NCBI GenBank assembly: GCA_965248855.1
Contig: CBDFKQ010000008.1
Location: 1-64,000 of the forward strand
From: CBDFKQ01 sp965248855
GTDB taxonomy: Bacteria; Bacteroidota; Bacteroidia; Cytophagales; 172606-1
Length of the DNA stretch: 64,000 nucleotides
Direction of reading: 5' to 3'
Each line of letters begins with the position of its first letter. The stretch's first letter is position 1. Below the pieces are notes generated by a model. That model saw only the letters and a list, made by a program, of their open reading frames with translations, made no database searches and was not told the origin of the DNA. Of the stretch, positions 10,026-18,696 are shown piece after piece. Position numbers and translations under genes: made by a program.

Positions 10026-11621
10026 TTAAAACCCCCTAACCATAGTTCCACTCAAGCCAGTCCTGAGCTTGCTTAAGTCTAGGGCACTCCATCCGGAAGT
10101 ATTGAGTTTAAAGCTTTCCAGTTTCTTCAAATTAGAAAGCCCTTCAGGAACATTGTCTATTTTATTGCCCCATGCATTTAAATCTTGTAGTTGGGTTAAC
10201 TGGTTCATTTCATTGGGTAATTTGGTGAGTTTATTGTTGCCAATGTTTAAAAACTTAAGTTTGCTTACCTTTCCTATTGATTGTGGTAAAGATGTGAGCA
10301 AGTTGCCTTGCAAATCCAAACTTTGGAGTTCTTTTAAGCCAGAGAGGTCAGCAGGTAAACAGGTCAGCTGGTTTCCACTTAGTTTTAACTTTTCAAGCCC
10401 TTTAATATGAGTGATTTCATTGGGCAGTGATTTTAGGATATTGCTTTGCAAATCAAGGCTTTTAAGATTATCCAAATTGCCTATACTTTTTGGTAAGCCT
10501 TCCAGCTTATTGCCCCCAATGTGCAAGGTTTTTAATTTCTTTAGCCCCGGTATTTCAGGCAAACTGCTGATAAGGTTTTCAGGTGCTTGCAGGTTTTCCA
10601 GATTGGTAAGTTTATTGATGCTGGCAGGGAAAGTACTTAGTTTATTGCTTCCTATACTTAGGCTTTTTAAATTAGTTAGCTTTTCTATTGAATTAGGCAA
10701 ACTGCTTAACGTGTTGCCTCCAGCTTGCAGGTTGCTTAACTTTTCCAAACCTCCCAAGCCTTCAGGTAAATTGGTTAGTTTGTTTAAACCAATATTTAAA
10801 TGTTCCAAGTTTTTAAGATTTCCAATTTCTTCCGGTAAAGCTGTGAGTTTGTTGTTGCCCGCATTAAGTACCTGCAAATTCTTTAAGTCGCCGATCTCTT
10901 TGGGGAAAGAGCTTAGCCCGTTGTTGTTTACATGCAGTTCCTGCAGGTTTTTAAATTTACCGATATCCGGCCCCAGTTCTTTTATGTTGGACAGTGAAAG
11001 TTTATAAACACTTTCCGGATGCTTTAAAGCAGCTTCCAAACTTTCAAAAGTTTTTGTTACTTCCAATTCTTCTTTTTTCAAGAGCCCTTTAAAGGAAGCA
11101 GACCTTATCTGCAGGTCAGGCAGCTTAAGGGAATCTATTTCGGCAGGGACTGAAGTGATTTTATTATTTACGATTTGCAGGCTTTTAAGCTTTTTTAACT
11201 TAGCTAGGCCAGTAGGTAAAGAATCCACCTGGTTTTCAGAAAGCTTAAGTACAACTAAATTGGGCAGTGAAAGTAGAGCAAGGGGAAAATGTCTGAATTT
11301 ATTATTGCTTAAATCAAGCACCTGAAGATTTTTAAGGGCTGAAATCCCCGGAGGTATATGATCAAGTGCCGTATAATTGAGTTCAAGCACCTGCAGGTTT
11401 TTAAACTTTAGTATTTGATCGGGAAAACTTCCGATTGAATCACATAAAGCAAGCTTATAAACCTTTAAAGGATTTTTGGAAGCTTCACTTAAAGAAATGA
11501 AAAGGTTTTTATTGGTTAACTCCTCAAGAGATAGGAGCTTGCCTTGGGAATAGCTTTTAGTAAAGCAGAATAAAAAGCACAGCCATACAAGGGCAATTGC
11601 TTGCAAATAAATTTTTTTCAT
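10026..11621 (-). CDS. Secreted leucine-rich-repeat protein
   Basis: A 531-residue protein with signal peptide MKKIYLQAIALVWLCFLFCFTKSYS. It consists almost entirely of about 20 leucine-rich repeats of the bacterial ~23-residue type (LxxLxxLxLxxNxLxxLPxxIGxL), in two blocks separated at about residues 175-215. Each block starts with a similar '..SLEEALK.P..VYKL.L' segment, which suggests an internal duplication. There is no C-terminal sorting domain or membrane anchor. It is the first gene of the minus-strand operon, 34 bp before the SpvB-like gene. LRR proteins bind partner proteins, so an adhesin or accessory role for the RHS system is plausible but unproven. Confidence 0.88.
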   Translation of the reverse strand: MKKIYLQAIALVWLCFLFCFTKSYSQGKLLSLEELTNKNLFISLSEASKNPLKVYKLALCDSIGSFPDQILKFKNLQVLELNYTALDHIPPGISALKNLQVLDLSNNKFRHFPLALLSLPNLVVLKLSENQVDSLPTGLAKLKKLKSLQIVNNKITSVPAEIDSLKLPDLQIRSASFKGLLKKEELEVTKTFESLEAALKHPESVYKLSLSNIKELGPDIGKFKNLQELHVNNNGLSSFPKEIGDLKNLQVLNAGNNKLTALPEEIGNLKNLEHLNIGLNKLTNLPEGLGGLEKLSNLQAGGNTLSSLPNSIEKLTNLKSLSIGSNKLSTFPASINKLTNLENLQAPENLISSLPEIPGLKKLKTLHIGGNKLEGLPKSIGNLDNLKSLDLQSNILKSLPNEITHIKGLEKLKLSGNQLTCLPADLSGLKELQSLDLQGNLLTSLPQSIGKVSKLKFLNIGNNKLTKLPNEMNQLTQLQDLNAWGNKIDNVPEGLSNLKKLESFKLNTSGWSALDLSKLRTGLSGTMVRGF

Positions 11622-11930
11622 ATGTCGGGAAAGTAGTTATCAATGAACCCAAGGCAACAGGTTACCAAAAGGTTCTTAAAAAGGAATTATAATGATTTGA
11701 CTTTAACGCAAATAAATTTTTCAGGCGGCAGAACCGGGAAGAAAAGGACGTTAAATAATAATAAATTAATGGGTTGCGTGATGGTAATGCAATATTATCA
11801 TCAAACCCACACATTAACAAATTTCTTACATGAATATATCAAAAATTAATGCCTGCTTAACATCAAAAAAAATTACTTAAAATTCTAAGATGCAGGTTTC
11901 GTTTATCTCAAACGCTTATACAAAGATAAC

Positions 11931-11975
11931 AATTTAATTAAATATTTAAAATAATTTAATTAAATATTTAAAAAT
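11931..11975. repeat. AT-rich tandem duplication of ~22 bp
   Basis: Two head-to-tail copies (11931-11952 and 11953-11975) both start AATTTAATTAAATATTT and differ by one extra A in the second. Each unit is itself partly palindromic (TTTAATTAAA, AAATATTT). It could be an upstream AT-rich promoter element, a protein-binding site or simply slippage. Confidence 0.6.
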
Positions 11976-12137
11976 AATTCAAGTAATTTCTTTTTATATC
12001 AGGTAATTACTTAAATATTACCTTAATATTTCTACCCGATCCTTTAAACTTGCCTCGCTTTTTTTGAATCGTGCCATTATTGGTTTTTTTATTTCGTCTT
12101 TATAAGGATTGTTTTTTCATTAAGCAATCAAAAATAT

Positions 12138-12145
12138 TAATTTTG
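12138..12145 (+). promoter_or_regulatory. Possible -7 element (TAATTTTG) of ypdA
   Basis: TAATTTTG matches the Bacteroidota -7 consensus TANNTTTG and lies about 70 bp before the ypdA start. No TTG box is found at the usual 19-21 bp upstream (the nearest is 26 bp away), so support is weak. Confidence 0.3.
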
Positions 12146-12214
12146 AGAATTGAAAAAAAAAATCCGGAATGAAATTTAAAGACTTTAAATAATCCTGATC
12201 ATAAAAAAATTTAA

Positions 12215-13201
12215 ATGCAAAATACCCTATACGATGTTTTTATTATTGGCGCAGGGCCTATTGGTTTGGCTTGTGGTATAGTGGCAAAGAAAAAAAACCT
12301 TAATTATATAATAGTAGAAAAAGGTTGTTTGGTTAATTCACTATACAATTATCCACTTGGAATGGCTTTTTTTTCAACTTCCGAGCGCCTTGAAATAGGT
12401 AATATTCCTTTTGTATCAATTAATCCAAAACCCATGCGATCTGAAGCACTTGAATATTACAGAAGGGCTTCGCAATCATCCAATTTAAATATTCGTTTGT
12501 TTGAAGAAGTAATTGAAATTGTTAAAAATGAATCTTATTATACTATTAAAACTGAAAAGGAAAGTTACAATTCTATCGCTATTGTAATTGCAACCGGTTT
12601 TTATGGCATCCCGATTAAATTAAATATTAAAGGAGAAGATTTCCCAAAAGTTACTCATTATTATAAAGAACCACACTTTTATGCGGGAATGAAAGTAGTT
12701 GTGATAGGTGCAAATAATTCGGCGGTTGATGCTGCACTCGAAACATATAGAAAGGGCGCAGAAGTAACAATGATTATTAAAGGTGCCGGAATTGGTTCAA
12801 GGGTTAAATATTGGGTAAAGCCGGATATTGAAAATAGAATTAAAGAAGAATCTATCATTGCATATAATCATTCACAGTTAACTGAAATAAGAGAAAAAGA
12901 AGTTGATATTTCAACTCCGGAAGGAATAATTACCATTCAAAATGATTTTGTAATTGCAATGACAGGTTATCAACCTGATTTTAATTTTCTTGCAAAAACC
13001 GGTATAAAACTTTCGGACGATGAAAAACTATATCCCGATTACGATAAAAATACACAGGAAACTAATTTGAAAAATATTTATCTGGCAGGCGTTGTTTGCG
13101 GAGGGATGGATACACATGTTTGGTTTATAGAAAACTCCAGGATACATGCCAAAACGATTATGAATAATATTGAAAAGACAATTTTCGGTATTGCGCCTTA
13201 A
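12215..13201 (+). CDS. ypdA: YpdA-family FAD/NADPH oxidoreductase (putative bacillithiol disulfide reductase)
   Basis: 328 residues. The N-terminal Rossmann FAD site is GAGPIG at residues 12-17. A second nucleotide site, VVVIGANNSAVDAA, lies near residue 165. The C-terminus reads IYLAGVVCGGMDTHVWFIEN, typical of YpdA. The protein resembles thioredoxin reductase but has no redox CxxC, as is characteristic of YpdA/Bdr. In Firmicutes these enzymes reduce oxidised bacillithiol with NADPH in the cytosol. Bacillithiol synthesis is also known in Bacteroidota, but no bsh gene is visible in this window. It stands alone and ends convergently against the cruF gene, with only one base between the two coding regions. 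Confidence 0.85.
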   Translation: MQNTLYDVFIIGAGPIGLACGIVAKKKNLNYIIVEKGCLVNSLYNYPLGMAFFSTSERLEIGNIPFVSINPKPMRSEALEYYRRASQSSNLNIRLFEEVIEIVKNESYYTIKTEKESYNSIAIVIATGFYGIPIKLNIKGEDFPKVTHYYKEPHFYAGMKVVVIGANNSAVDAALETYRKGAEVTMIIKGAGIGSRVKYWVKPDIENRIKEESIIAYNHSQLTEIREKEVDISTPEGIITIQNDFVIAMTGYQPDFNFLAKTGIKLSDDEKLYPDYDKNTQETNLKNIYLAGVVCGGMDTHVWFIENSRIHAKTIMNNIEKTIFGIAP

Positions 13202-13202
13202 A

Positions 13203-13871
13203 TTAAAATTTCATTATCAACCAATGAAAACCAAAAAATAAGATTTGTAAAAAATACATCCACACCGCTAACGGGTTTTCTTTTTTGAATGGTAAAATAT
13301 AAAAAATGAATTGCATTAAAAAGGAAATGATAAACCAGGCTATGTAATTTTGTAAAGGGATTACATTTAACTTCCAATGCCAAAAATCTTGTAAAATCGC
13401 AACGGGTTCAATTAAAATATCCAGAGCTGTTAATAAAATCGAAGCAAATATCGATTTGACAATAACAATAAGGACATTTTTATTATTACTACTATTAAAT
13501 AGTAATTCAACTAATGTTCCGGTACAAATTATCAATACCAACCAATTCAATCCTATCGTTAAAGGAACTTCCCATAATTTTATTCCCAATCCTAATCCGT
13601 ATTCATAAAAGCCGAAAATTTTTCCTGTTTTAACTCCGACAATTTCAATTATAAAGCCTGAAATAAAAATAAATGAACAAAAAAAATAAAAAATTTTATT
13701 TTTATCTTTTTGAAAAAAAATTAAAATAAATGAATTAAAAACAAGGTGAAAGGGAGTAAAAAATTTAAAATATATTGAAGTGTCTGCAAAGTTTAAACCT
13801 ATAAAGCCTGCTGCATACATAGCAGATATTAAATATAAAACCGGTCTTTTTAAATCGCTCGTCCTTTCCAT
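13203..13871 (-). CDS. cruF: CruF-like carotenoid hydratase (membrane protein)
   Basis: A 222-residue integral membrane protein with about seven hydrophobic segments. Diagnostic conserved stretches are GVKTGKIFGFYEYG, LWEVPLTIGLNWL, ALDILIEPVA and FWHWKLNVIPLQNYIAWF, which define the CruF/bisanhydrobacterioruberin hydratase family (DUF422). Family members add water across the psi end of a carotenoid (1',2'-hydration) on the route to myxol- or saproxanthin-type pigments. Its start overlaps the end of the upstream glycosyltransferase gene by 22 bp, so the pair is co-transcribed and probably makes a hydroxylated, glycosylated carotenoid. No crtB, crtI or crtY lies in this window. Confidence 0.85.
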   Translation of the reverse strand: MERTSDLKRPVLYLISAMYAAGFIGLNFADTSIYFKFFTPFHLVFNSFILIFFQKDKNKIFYFFCSFIFISGFIIEIVGVKTGKIFGFYEYGLGLGIKLWEVPLTIGLNWLVLIICTGTLVELLFNSSNNKNVLIVIVKSIFASILLTALDILIEPVAILQDFWHWKLNVIPLQNYIAWFIISFLMQFIFYILPFKKENPLAVWMYFLQILFFGFHWLIMKF

Positions 13872-14932
13872 CGATTATTACCACTGAGTTTTAAATAAAT
13901 GGATTTAAAAAGAATAATAACAATGCTTATTATTTGTAAGGGATGAAATAAGATATTATAAAAAATATTTTGATTGCTCATTTTAGAAATTAAAATTTTA
14001 ATTGCAATAATTAATGCAATGATCAAAAGCACAATAATTTTAGAGAAGATAAAGCTTGAATAAAAACCGGAAATCGATAAAACAAAAAAGGATGCGAGGA
14101 AAATGTTATTTCCAAAACCTGATATAAAATTTTTAGAAAATCCATTTATGCTTTCCCAATAGTTTTTATACATTCTGCATTTAATCAAATTATTTGCCAA
14201 GTAAACAGCCCCGGTTAATTTTTGTTTTTTAATTAACTTCATTATCTCAATATCCTCAGTAATTACATTTCTTACCTGATGGTGAAATAAATGTTGTTGA
14301 TATATTTCATTTTTAAATACCATACATTGTCCGTTTGCTGCAGCCATAGTTGGAAATGGAAGTTTGTAGACCCATTTTAAATTCAATAAGGAAAGTAAAA
14401 TGTAATGCATAGTGGGCACAACTATTTTTTCACCCACCGAAACCATTATTTGATCAGGAAAAACAGAGAGCAGGGACAAATTTCTATTTTCAATTTCATT
14501 TAAAATACTTTCAAAAAAATGTTCATTTAATTCTACATCTGCATCTAAAAAGAATAAATATTTACCGGTAGCATTTTGTGAAAGTTGATGGCATGCCCAA
14601 TTTTTTCCTAACCAATCTTGAGGTAAGGGCATTGAATTGATTAATTTACATCTGGTATTTTTTTTTATATAACTTTCTACGAATGCCGAAGTTTCATCTG
14701 TAGATTCATCGTTTAATATAATCAGCTCATAATTAAAAAAATTTTGTTTTTCAAGACTTTCAAATAACTTTGGCAAGTTTCGAGCTTCATTTCGAGCAGG
14801 AATTAATATAGAAATAAAGGTTGTGGAAGTAAAAGTACTTTTTGGTAAACAGGGACGATTATAAAAATTCAGTATCGTAATTAACAGCCTGAGAAGTAAA
14901 AATATTATGGTATAAATTTCAATAAATATCAC
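13850..14932 (-). CDS. GT2 family glycosyltransferase, carotenoid type (CrtQ/CruC-like)
   Basis: 360 residues. An N-terminal membrane helix is followed by a GT-A domain (ISILIPARNEARNLPKLFESL, LNDESTDET, LFFLDADVEL as the DxD-like motif). Two or three helices and the short end NNRWKGRAI follow, resembling CrtQ-type glycosyltransferases of carotenoid pathways. Because it overlaps cruF, the probable acceptor is the tertiary hydroxyl made by the hydratase. A different lipid acceptor cannot be excluded. It should act at the cytoplasmic face of the inner membrane. Confidence 0.78.
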   Translation of the reverse strand: MIFIEIYTIIFLLLRLLITILNFYNRPCLPKSTFTSTTFISILIPARNEARNLPKLFESLEKQNFFNYELIILNDESTDETSAFVESYIKKNTRCKLINSMPLPQDWLGKNWACHQLSQNATGKYLFFLDADVELNEHFFESILNEIENRNLSLLSVFPDQIMVSVGEKIVVPTMHYILLSLLNLKWVYKLPFPTMAAANGQCMVFKNEIYQQHLFHHQVRNVITEDIEIMKLIKKQKLTGAVYLANNLIKCRMYKNYWESINGFSKNFISGFGNNIFLASFFVLSISGFYSSFIFSKIIVLLIIALIIAIKILISKMSNQNIFYNILFHPLQIISIVIILFKSIYLKLSGNNRWKGRAI

Positions 14933-14965
14933 AATCGAATTAAATTAAAATTTATAAAGAAGGAT

Positions 14966-15280
14966 ATGATAGTATATAATGTTACCATAAATGTTGATAA
15001 TGATGTGGCAGAAGATTTTATACAATGGATGCAAAATACACATATTCCTGATGTGATGATTACAGGCCAGTTTTTATCTTATAAAATGTTGAAATTATTA
15101 AGTGAGGAAGATAACGGAGGCACTACATTCGCCATTCAATATTTTTTAGATAAAATGGATAATTTTGATCATTACCAAACTTTTCATGCAAAAAGATTGC
15201 AAGGGGAAGTAAAAGCACGTTATGATGGAAAATATGTTGCTTTCAGAACCGTTTTAGAAGTCCTTCATCAATCATCATAA
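14966..15280 (+). CDS. DUF4286 family protein
   Basis: A 104-residue cytosolic protein starting MIVYNVTINVDNDVAEDFIQWM. It matches the small Bacteroidota DUF4286 family (N-terminal VTxNVD...W..WM, then IPDVM.TG.F). Family members are thought to have a ferredoxin-like dimeric alpha/beta barrel fold, and their function is unknown. It is divergent from the glycosyltransferase gene across a 33-bp gap and convergent with the acetyltransferase gene. Confidence 0.85.
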   Translation: MIVYNVTINVDNDVAEDFIQWMQNTHIPDVMITGQFLSYKMLKLLSEEDNGGTTFAIQYFLDKMDNFDHYQTFHAKRLQGEVKARYDGKYVAFRTVLEVLHQSS

Positions 15281-15308
15281 TATATTTTCAATCTTAAGTA
15301 ATTTGAAA

Positions 15309-15812
15309 TTACAATTTTGATAAATACAAATTCACTTCATCCTTACTCATTGCCACATTTATCCATTCATTATCAAAAGCAGGATTGTACTTTTTATAAA
15401 ATTGAATGGCAGGTTCGTTCCAATCCAACACCTGCCATAAAATTCCACTGCAATTTGTTTTAATCGATTCATCAAGCACAGCATCCATTAAATGCCTGCC
15501 TATTTGTTTTCCACGATATTTTTCATTCACAATAATATCTTCAAGGTATAATCGTTTTCCTTTCCAGGTAGAATATCGAAAATAATAAAGTGCCATTCCT
15601 ACTACTTTTTCATTTGCAAGTGCTACATAACAGCCATATAAAGGGTTTTCTCCAAAACCATCTTTCAAAAGTTGCTCAGGGGTGTTTGTAACTTCATGTG
15701 GAGCTTTTTCAAATAAAGCAAGCTCTTTAATAAGTTCAAAAATTTGTGGCACATCCAATCGGATCGCTTTTCGTATTCCTATTTTAACAGGTTGATTGTT
15801 TTCAACTTTCAT
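15309..15812 (-). CDS. GNAT N-acetyltransferase of the SSAT/thialysine acetyltransferase type
   Basis: A 167-residue single GNAT domain. The segment LYYFRYSTWKGKRLYLEDII followed by VNEKYRGKQIGRHLMDAV supplies the acetyl-CoA pyrophosphate loop (RGKQIG). It is the hallmark of the spermidine/spermine or thialysine N-acetyltransferase subfamily. LDWNEPAIQFYKKYNPAF is the usual C-terminal motif. The likely reaction is acetyl transfer to a small polyamine or lysine analogue, but the substrate is not readable from sequence. It overlaps the upstream TerB-like gene by 11 bp. Confidence 0.85.
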   Translation of the reverse strand: MKVENNQPVKIGIRKAIRLDVPQIFELIKELALFEKAPHEVTNTPEQLLKDGFGENPLYGCYVALANEKVVGMALYYFRYSTWKGKRLYLEDIIVNEKYRGKQIGRHLMDAVLDESIKTNCSGILWQVLDWNEPAIQFYKKYNPAFDNEWINVAMSKDEVNLYLSKL

Positions 15813-16257
15813 TCAAATGCAATTCTTTTTTTAAATGGTCAATCATTGTCTCTTCCTTTTCACTTATTCCGTTTGAGGCATCGGCAAATAAATATAATGC
15901 GCTTACAACTTCCTCTTTGTCGTTTATATTATTTTCGAGGTGCTCTTTTAAAGCCGGAATAAACTTTCTTTCCCATTCGTCAAAACTATCTACCAAATAT
16001 TTAAATTCATCAATAAACATTTTTTTTAAATCTGCTTCCTCCTCCTCAAATTTATATTTAGTTTGATAAACTTTTACTAATCCTACCGCCAATTGATTTA
16101 AATATTGCCATTCTTCTTCATCAATCCTTCCGTCAGATTGTAAAACCATTAAACTTGGGTAAAATGCAGCAAAAGAAACAAATTGCTCAAATGAAATAGC
16201 CATTTTTCTTTTTTGAGAGTAATCTTCAAAAAGTTCTTCCAATTTTGTGTGGTTCAT
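15802..16257 (-). CDS. TerB-like small helical protein
   Basis: A 151-residue, acidic, all-helical cytosolic protein without signal peptide. Two TerB-like acidic motifs are visible: LQSDGRIDEEEWQYLNQLA near residue 40 and FADASNGISEKEETMIDHL near residue 125. This spacing resembles the duplicated metal-binding motif of the tellurite-resistance TerB fold. The function of stand-alone members is not known. It is co-transcribed with the acetyltransferase. The assignment rests on these motifs only. Confidence 0.6.
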   Translation of the reverse strand: MNHTKLEELFEDYSQKRKMAISFEQFVSFAAFYPSLMVLQSDGRIDEEEWQYLNQLAVGLVKVYQTKYKFEEEEADLKKMFIDEFKYLVDSFDEWERKFIPALKEHLENNINDKEEVVSALYLFADASNGISEKEETMIDHLKKELHLNES

Positions 16258-16462
16258 ACAAACTCATTATTTAAAGTCTACAAAAATATATTTTTTAAGT
16301 AGATTTGAATGATATCTTAAAATAAATATTTAAAATAAGAAAGATTAATTGAAATAATAACAATTAAATAAAATTAGTTTTTAAGAAATCTTTATCAACG
16401 ACAAAGCAGTTCTTTTAAAACTTTTTGATTTTACCGGAAGTATTATATAAGAATTTACCTAA

Positions 16463-17590
16463 ATGAAAAAAAATTATGATGTAATTATTGTTGGTGGTGG
16501 ATTGGCGGGTTTAATAAATTCTATTTTACTGGCAAAGGCAGATCTTTCCGTTTTGGTAATTGAAAAGAAAAAATATCCATTTCATCGCGTATGTGGAGAG
16601 TATATATCTAATGAAGTTTTACCATTTTTAATGTCAATAGGTATTAATCCTTTTGACATTGGTGCACAAAAAATAAATAATTTCTTTCTTTCTTCCCCTT
16701 CCGGGAAACAAAAAATAGAAATTCCTTTAGATTTGGGCGGTTTTGGTATCAGCAGATATACTTTTGATGAATTTTTATATAACAATGCTCTAAAAAGTGG
16801 AGTTGAATTTATAATTGGTAAAAAAGTTGAGGATATCAAATTTGAAAGTGAAAATTTTAAGGTATTTACTAATGATGAAGGTTTTATTGAAAGTAAACTC
16901 GTGATTGGTGCTTTTGGAAAAAGATCACATTTAGATAAAAACTTAAACAGGGCTTTTATTCAATCGAGTTCGCCATATATTGGTGTTAAGTATCACATTA
17001 AAACTGATTTCCCCAAAAACCTTATTGCACTTCACAATTTTAAAGCCGGCTATTGCGGTATTTCTGCTATTGAAGATGAAAAATATAATTTGTGCTACCT
17101 CACTACGCGAAAAAATTTAAAAAGGTATGGTACGATAGAAGAAATGGAAGAAAATATTGTTTTTAAAAACCCATTTTTAAGATCTATTAAATCAAATTCA
17201 GAATTTTTATTTAATAAACCGGTAGTAATTAACGAAATTTCTTTTGCTCCCAAATCCACGGTTGAAAATCATATTTTAATGAGTGGCGATACTGCCGGTT
17301 TAATAACTCCTTTATGTGGTAATGGAATGGCGATGGCTATTCATTCGGCAAAAATACTTTCTGAAAATATAAAAAATTATTATTCTCAAAATTTAAGCAG
17401 GCAACAATTAGAAGAAAATTATTCGGCACAGTGGAAAATAAATTTCAATAAAAGATTATGGGCGGGTAGAAATATTCAGAAAATGTTTGGTAATAAATTT
17501 TTATCTGAAATAGCAATTGGAGGTTTAAAATACAGTTCTGCTGCAGTAAGCGGATTGGTAGGTTTAACGCATGGAGAGATAATAAATTGA
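16463..17590 (+). CDS. FAD-dependent oxidoreductase, geranylgeranyl-reductase-like
   Basis: 375 residues. The FAD site is VIIVGGGLAGLINSILLAK (GxGxxG at 11-16), followed by FHRVCGEYIS, the conserved Cys-Gly-Glu motif of this group. The second FAD motif is MSGDTAGLITPLCGNGMAMA near residue 275. The family includes geranylgeranyl reductases and aryl-polyene/alkylresorcinol-linked monooxygenases. In Bacteroidota a close type often sits beside a type III polyketide synthase and a methyltransferase, neither of which is present here. The real substrate is therefore open; an isoprenoid or pigment is the best guess. It is convergent with ribD. Confidence 0.8.
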   Translation: MKKNYDVIIVGGGLAGLINSILLAKADLSVLVIEKKKYPFHRVCGEYISNEVLPFLMSIGINPFDIGAQKINNFFLSSPSGKQKIEIPLDLGGFGISRYTFDEFLYNNALKSGVEFIIGKKVEDIKFESENFKVFTNDEGFIESKLVIGAFGKRSHLDKNLNRAFIQSSSPYIGVKYHIKTDFPKNLIALHNFKAGYCGISAIEDEKYNLCYLTTRKNLKRYGTIEEMEENIVFKNPFLRSIKSNSEFLFNKPVVINEISFAPKSTVENHILMSGDTAGLITPLCGNGMAMAIHSAKILSENIKNYYSQNLSRQQLEENYSAQWKINFNKRLWAGRNIQKMFGNKFLSEIAIGGLKYSSAAVSGLVGLTHGEIIN

Positions 17591-17617
17591 GAAAGAAAAT
17601 TTATCTTAACCGGATTT

Positions 17618-18673
17618 TTATGAAATATTATTTCTGTAATAAAATAATGTATCACCATCTAAATCTTTTATATTAATTAGCCTTCCATTAAACTCCGGTG
17701 CTAAAATTCCATCATTAAAAACTTGTTCGGATTTAAATAAATAAATTTCATCCCACAGGTTTAAATCAATAAAACTTTGTAATAATTGTACACCTCCTTC
17801 AATTATTATTGATTGAATTTTTTCTGAAAACAAATAATTAATAATTTCCGGAATGATATTATCCTTATTATTTAATTTTACATAATGAAGGTTTTCAATT
17901 CTATCTTCTTTTAAAAAATTGAAACAAATTGTTTTTTGCGATTGGTCGAAGATTTTTAAATTTTTTGATAAGCGTAAGTTTTTATCAATTACAATTCTTA
18001 CAGGGTTTTTTCCCTCCCATTCTCTTACATTTAATGTTGGGTTGTCGTGCAATGCAGTATTTGTACCAACCATTACTGCATCCTGTTCCGCACGCATTTT
18101 ATGAACAACTAATCGGGATAGATCATTACTAATCCATTTAGATGAAAAATCTTTTTTGGCAAGAAAACCATCGGCAGTTTCGGCCCATTTTAAAATTATA
18201 AAAGGTCGTTTTTTCTCTAAAAATGTAAAAAATCTTTTATTTAATTCCCGCCCTTCATTTTCTAATAAACCTGTTTCAACTTCAATACCTGCCTCTTTTA
18301 GTTTTTGAATTCCTTTTCCATTTACTAAAGGGTTGGGGTCGTTGTTACAAATAACTACTTTTTTAACTTTTTCTTTTATTAACAGGTCGGCACACGGGGG
18401 TGTTTTTCCATAGTGTGAACAAGGCTCTAAAGAAACATAAACAGTACTTTTTTTTAAAAAAATCTTATTTTCTTCTGCAATTGAATTGATGGCATTTACT
18501 TCAGCATGAACATCACCATATTTTTTATGCCGGCCTTCTCCAATTATTTTATTATTGTAAACAATTACACAGCCAACTAAAGGATTAGGACTAACATTAC
18601 CTTTCCCCAAAGCAGCAAGCTCAATAGCCCGTTGCATAAATAAATTATCCTGCAGTGTAAATGTCTTTTCCAT
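17618..18673 (-). CDS. ribD: Bifunctional riboflavin biosynthesis protein RibD
   Basis: 351 residues, the usual length. The N-terminal zinc deaminase domain shows HAEVNAI and EPCSHYGKTPPCADLLI (His, Cys and Cys zinc ligands). The C-terminal NADPH reductase domain begins near residue 148 (PFIILKWAETADGFLA) and includes IIIEGGVQLL near residue 303. It deaminates diaminohydroxyphosphoribosylaminopyrimidine and reduces the ribosyl chain, the second and third steps of riboflavin synthesis in the cytosol. It lies downstream of fic in the same direction. The 117-bp gap contains two strong palindromes that may terminate fic transcription or control ribD. Confidence 0.95.
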   Translation of the reverse strand: MEKTFTLQDNLFMQRAIELAALGKGNVSPNPLVGCVIVYNNKIIGEGRHKKYGDVHAEVNAINSIAEENKIFLKKSTVYVSLEPCSHYGKTPPCADLLIKEKVKKVVICNNDPNPLVNGKGIQKLKEAGIEVETGLLENEGRELNKRFFTFLEKKRPFIILKWAETADGFLAKKDFSSKWISNDLSRLVVHKMRAEQDAVMVGTNTALHDNPTLNVREWEGKNPVRIVIDKNLRLSKNLKIFDQSQKTICFNFLKEDRIENLHYVKLNNKDNIIPEIINYLFSEKIQSIIIEGGVQLLQSFIDLNLWDEIYLFKSEQVFNDGILAPEFNGRLINIKDLDGDTLFYYRNNIS

Positions 18674-18696
18674 TCAATGATTTAATTTCTTAATTA

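Larger units (their letters stand above)
11622..12214. other. Divergent intergenic region, no convincing gene
   Basis: This 593-bp AT-rich stretch separates the minus-strand LRR operon from the plus-strand ypdA gene and must hold both promoters. It contains a near-perfect AT-rich tandem duplication at 11931-11975. An inverted pair AAGTAATT/AATTACTT follows at about 11981-12012. There is a -7 type element before ypdA. A 68-codon plus-strand open frame at 11643-11849 has no recognisable features and I do not call it. Confidence 0.5.

Noticed and set aside
10069..11007. Long plus-strand frames opposite the LRR gene (113 and 198 codons)
   Set aside because: They are shadows produced by the regular leucine-rich repeats on the other strand; the peptides are low-complexity and mirror the repeat.
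10026..11621. Regular ~70-bp periodic DNA resembling a CRISPR or tandem array
   Set aside because: The period equals the 23-residue LRR unit and the units vary while preserving the reading frame, so it is coding repeat structure.
11643..11849. 68-codon plus-strand frame
   Set aside because: It has no ribosome site, domain or conservation clue and lies within a promoter region.
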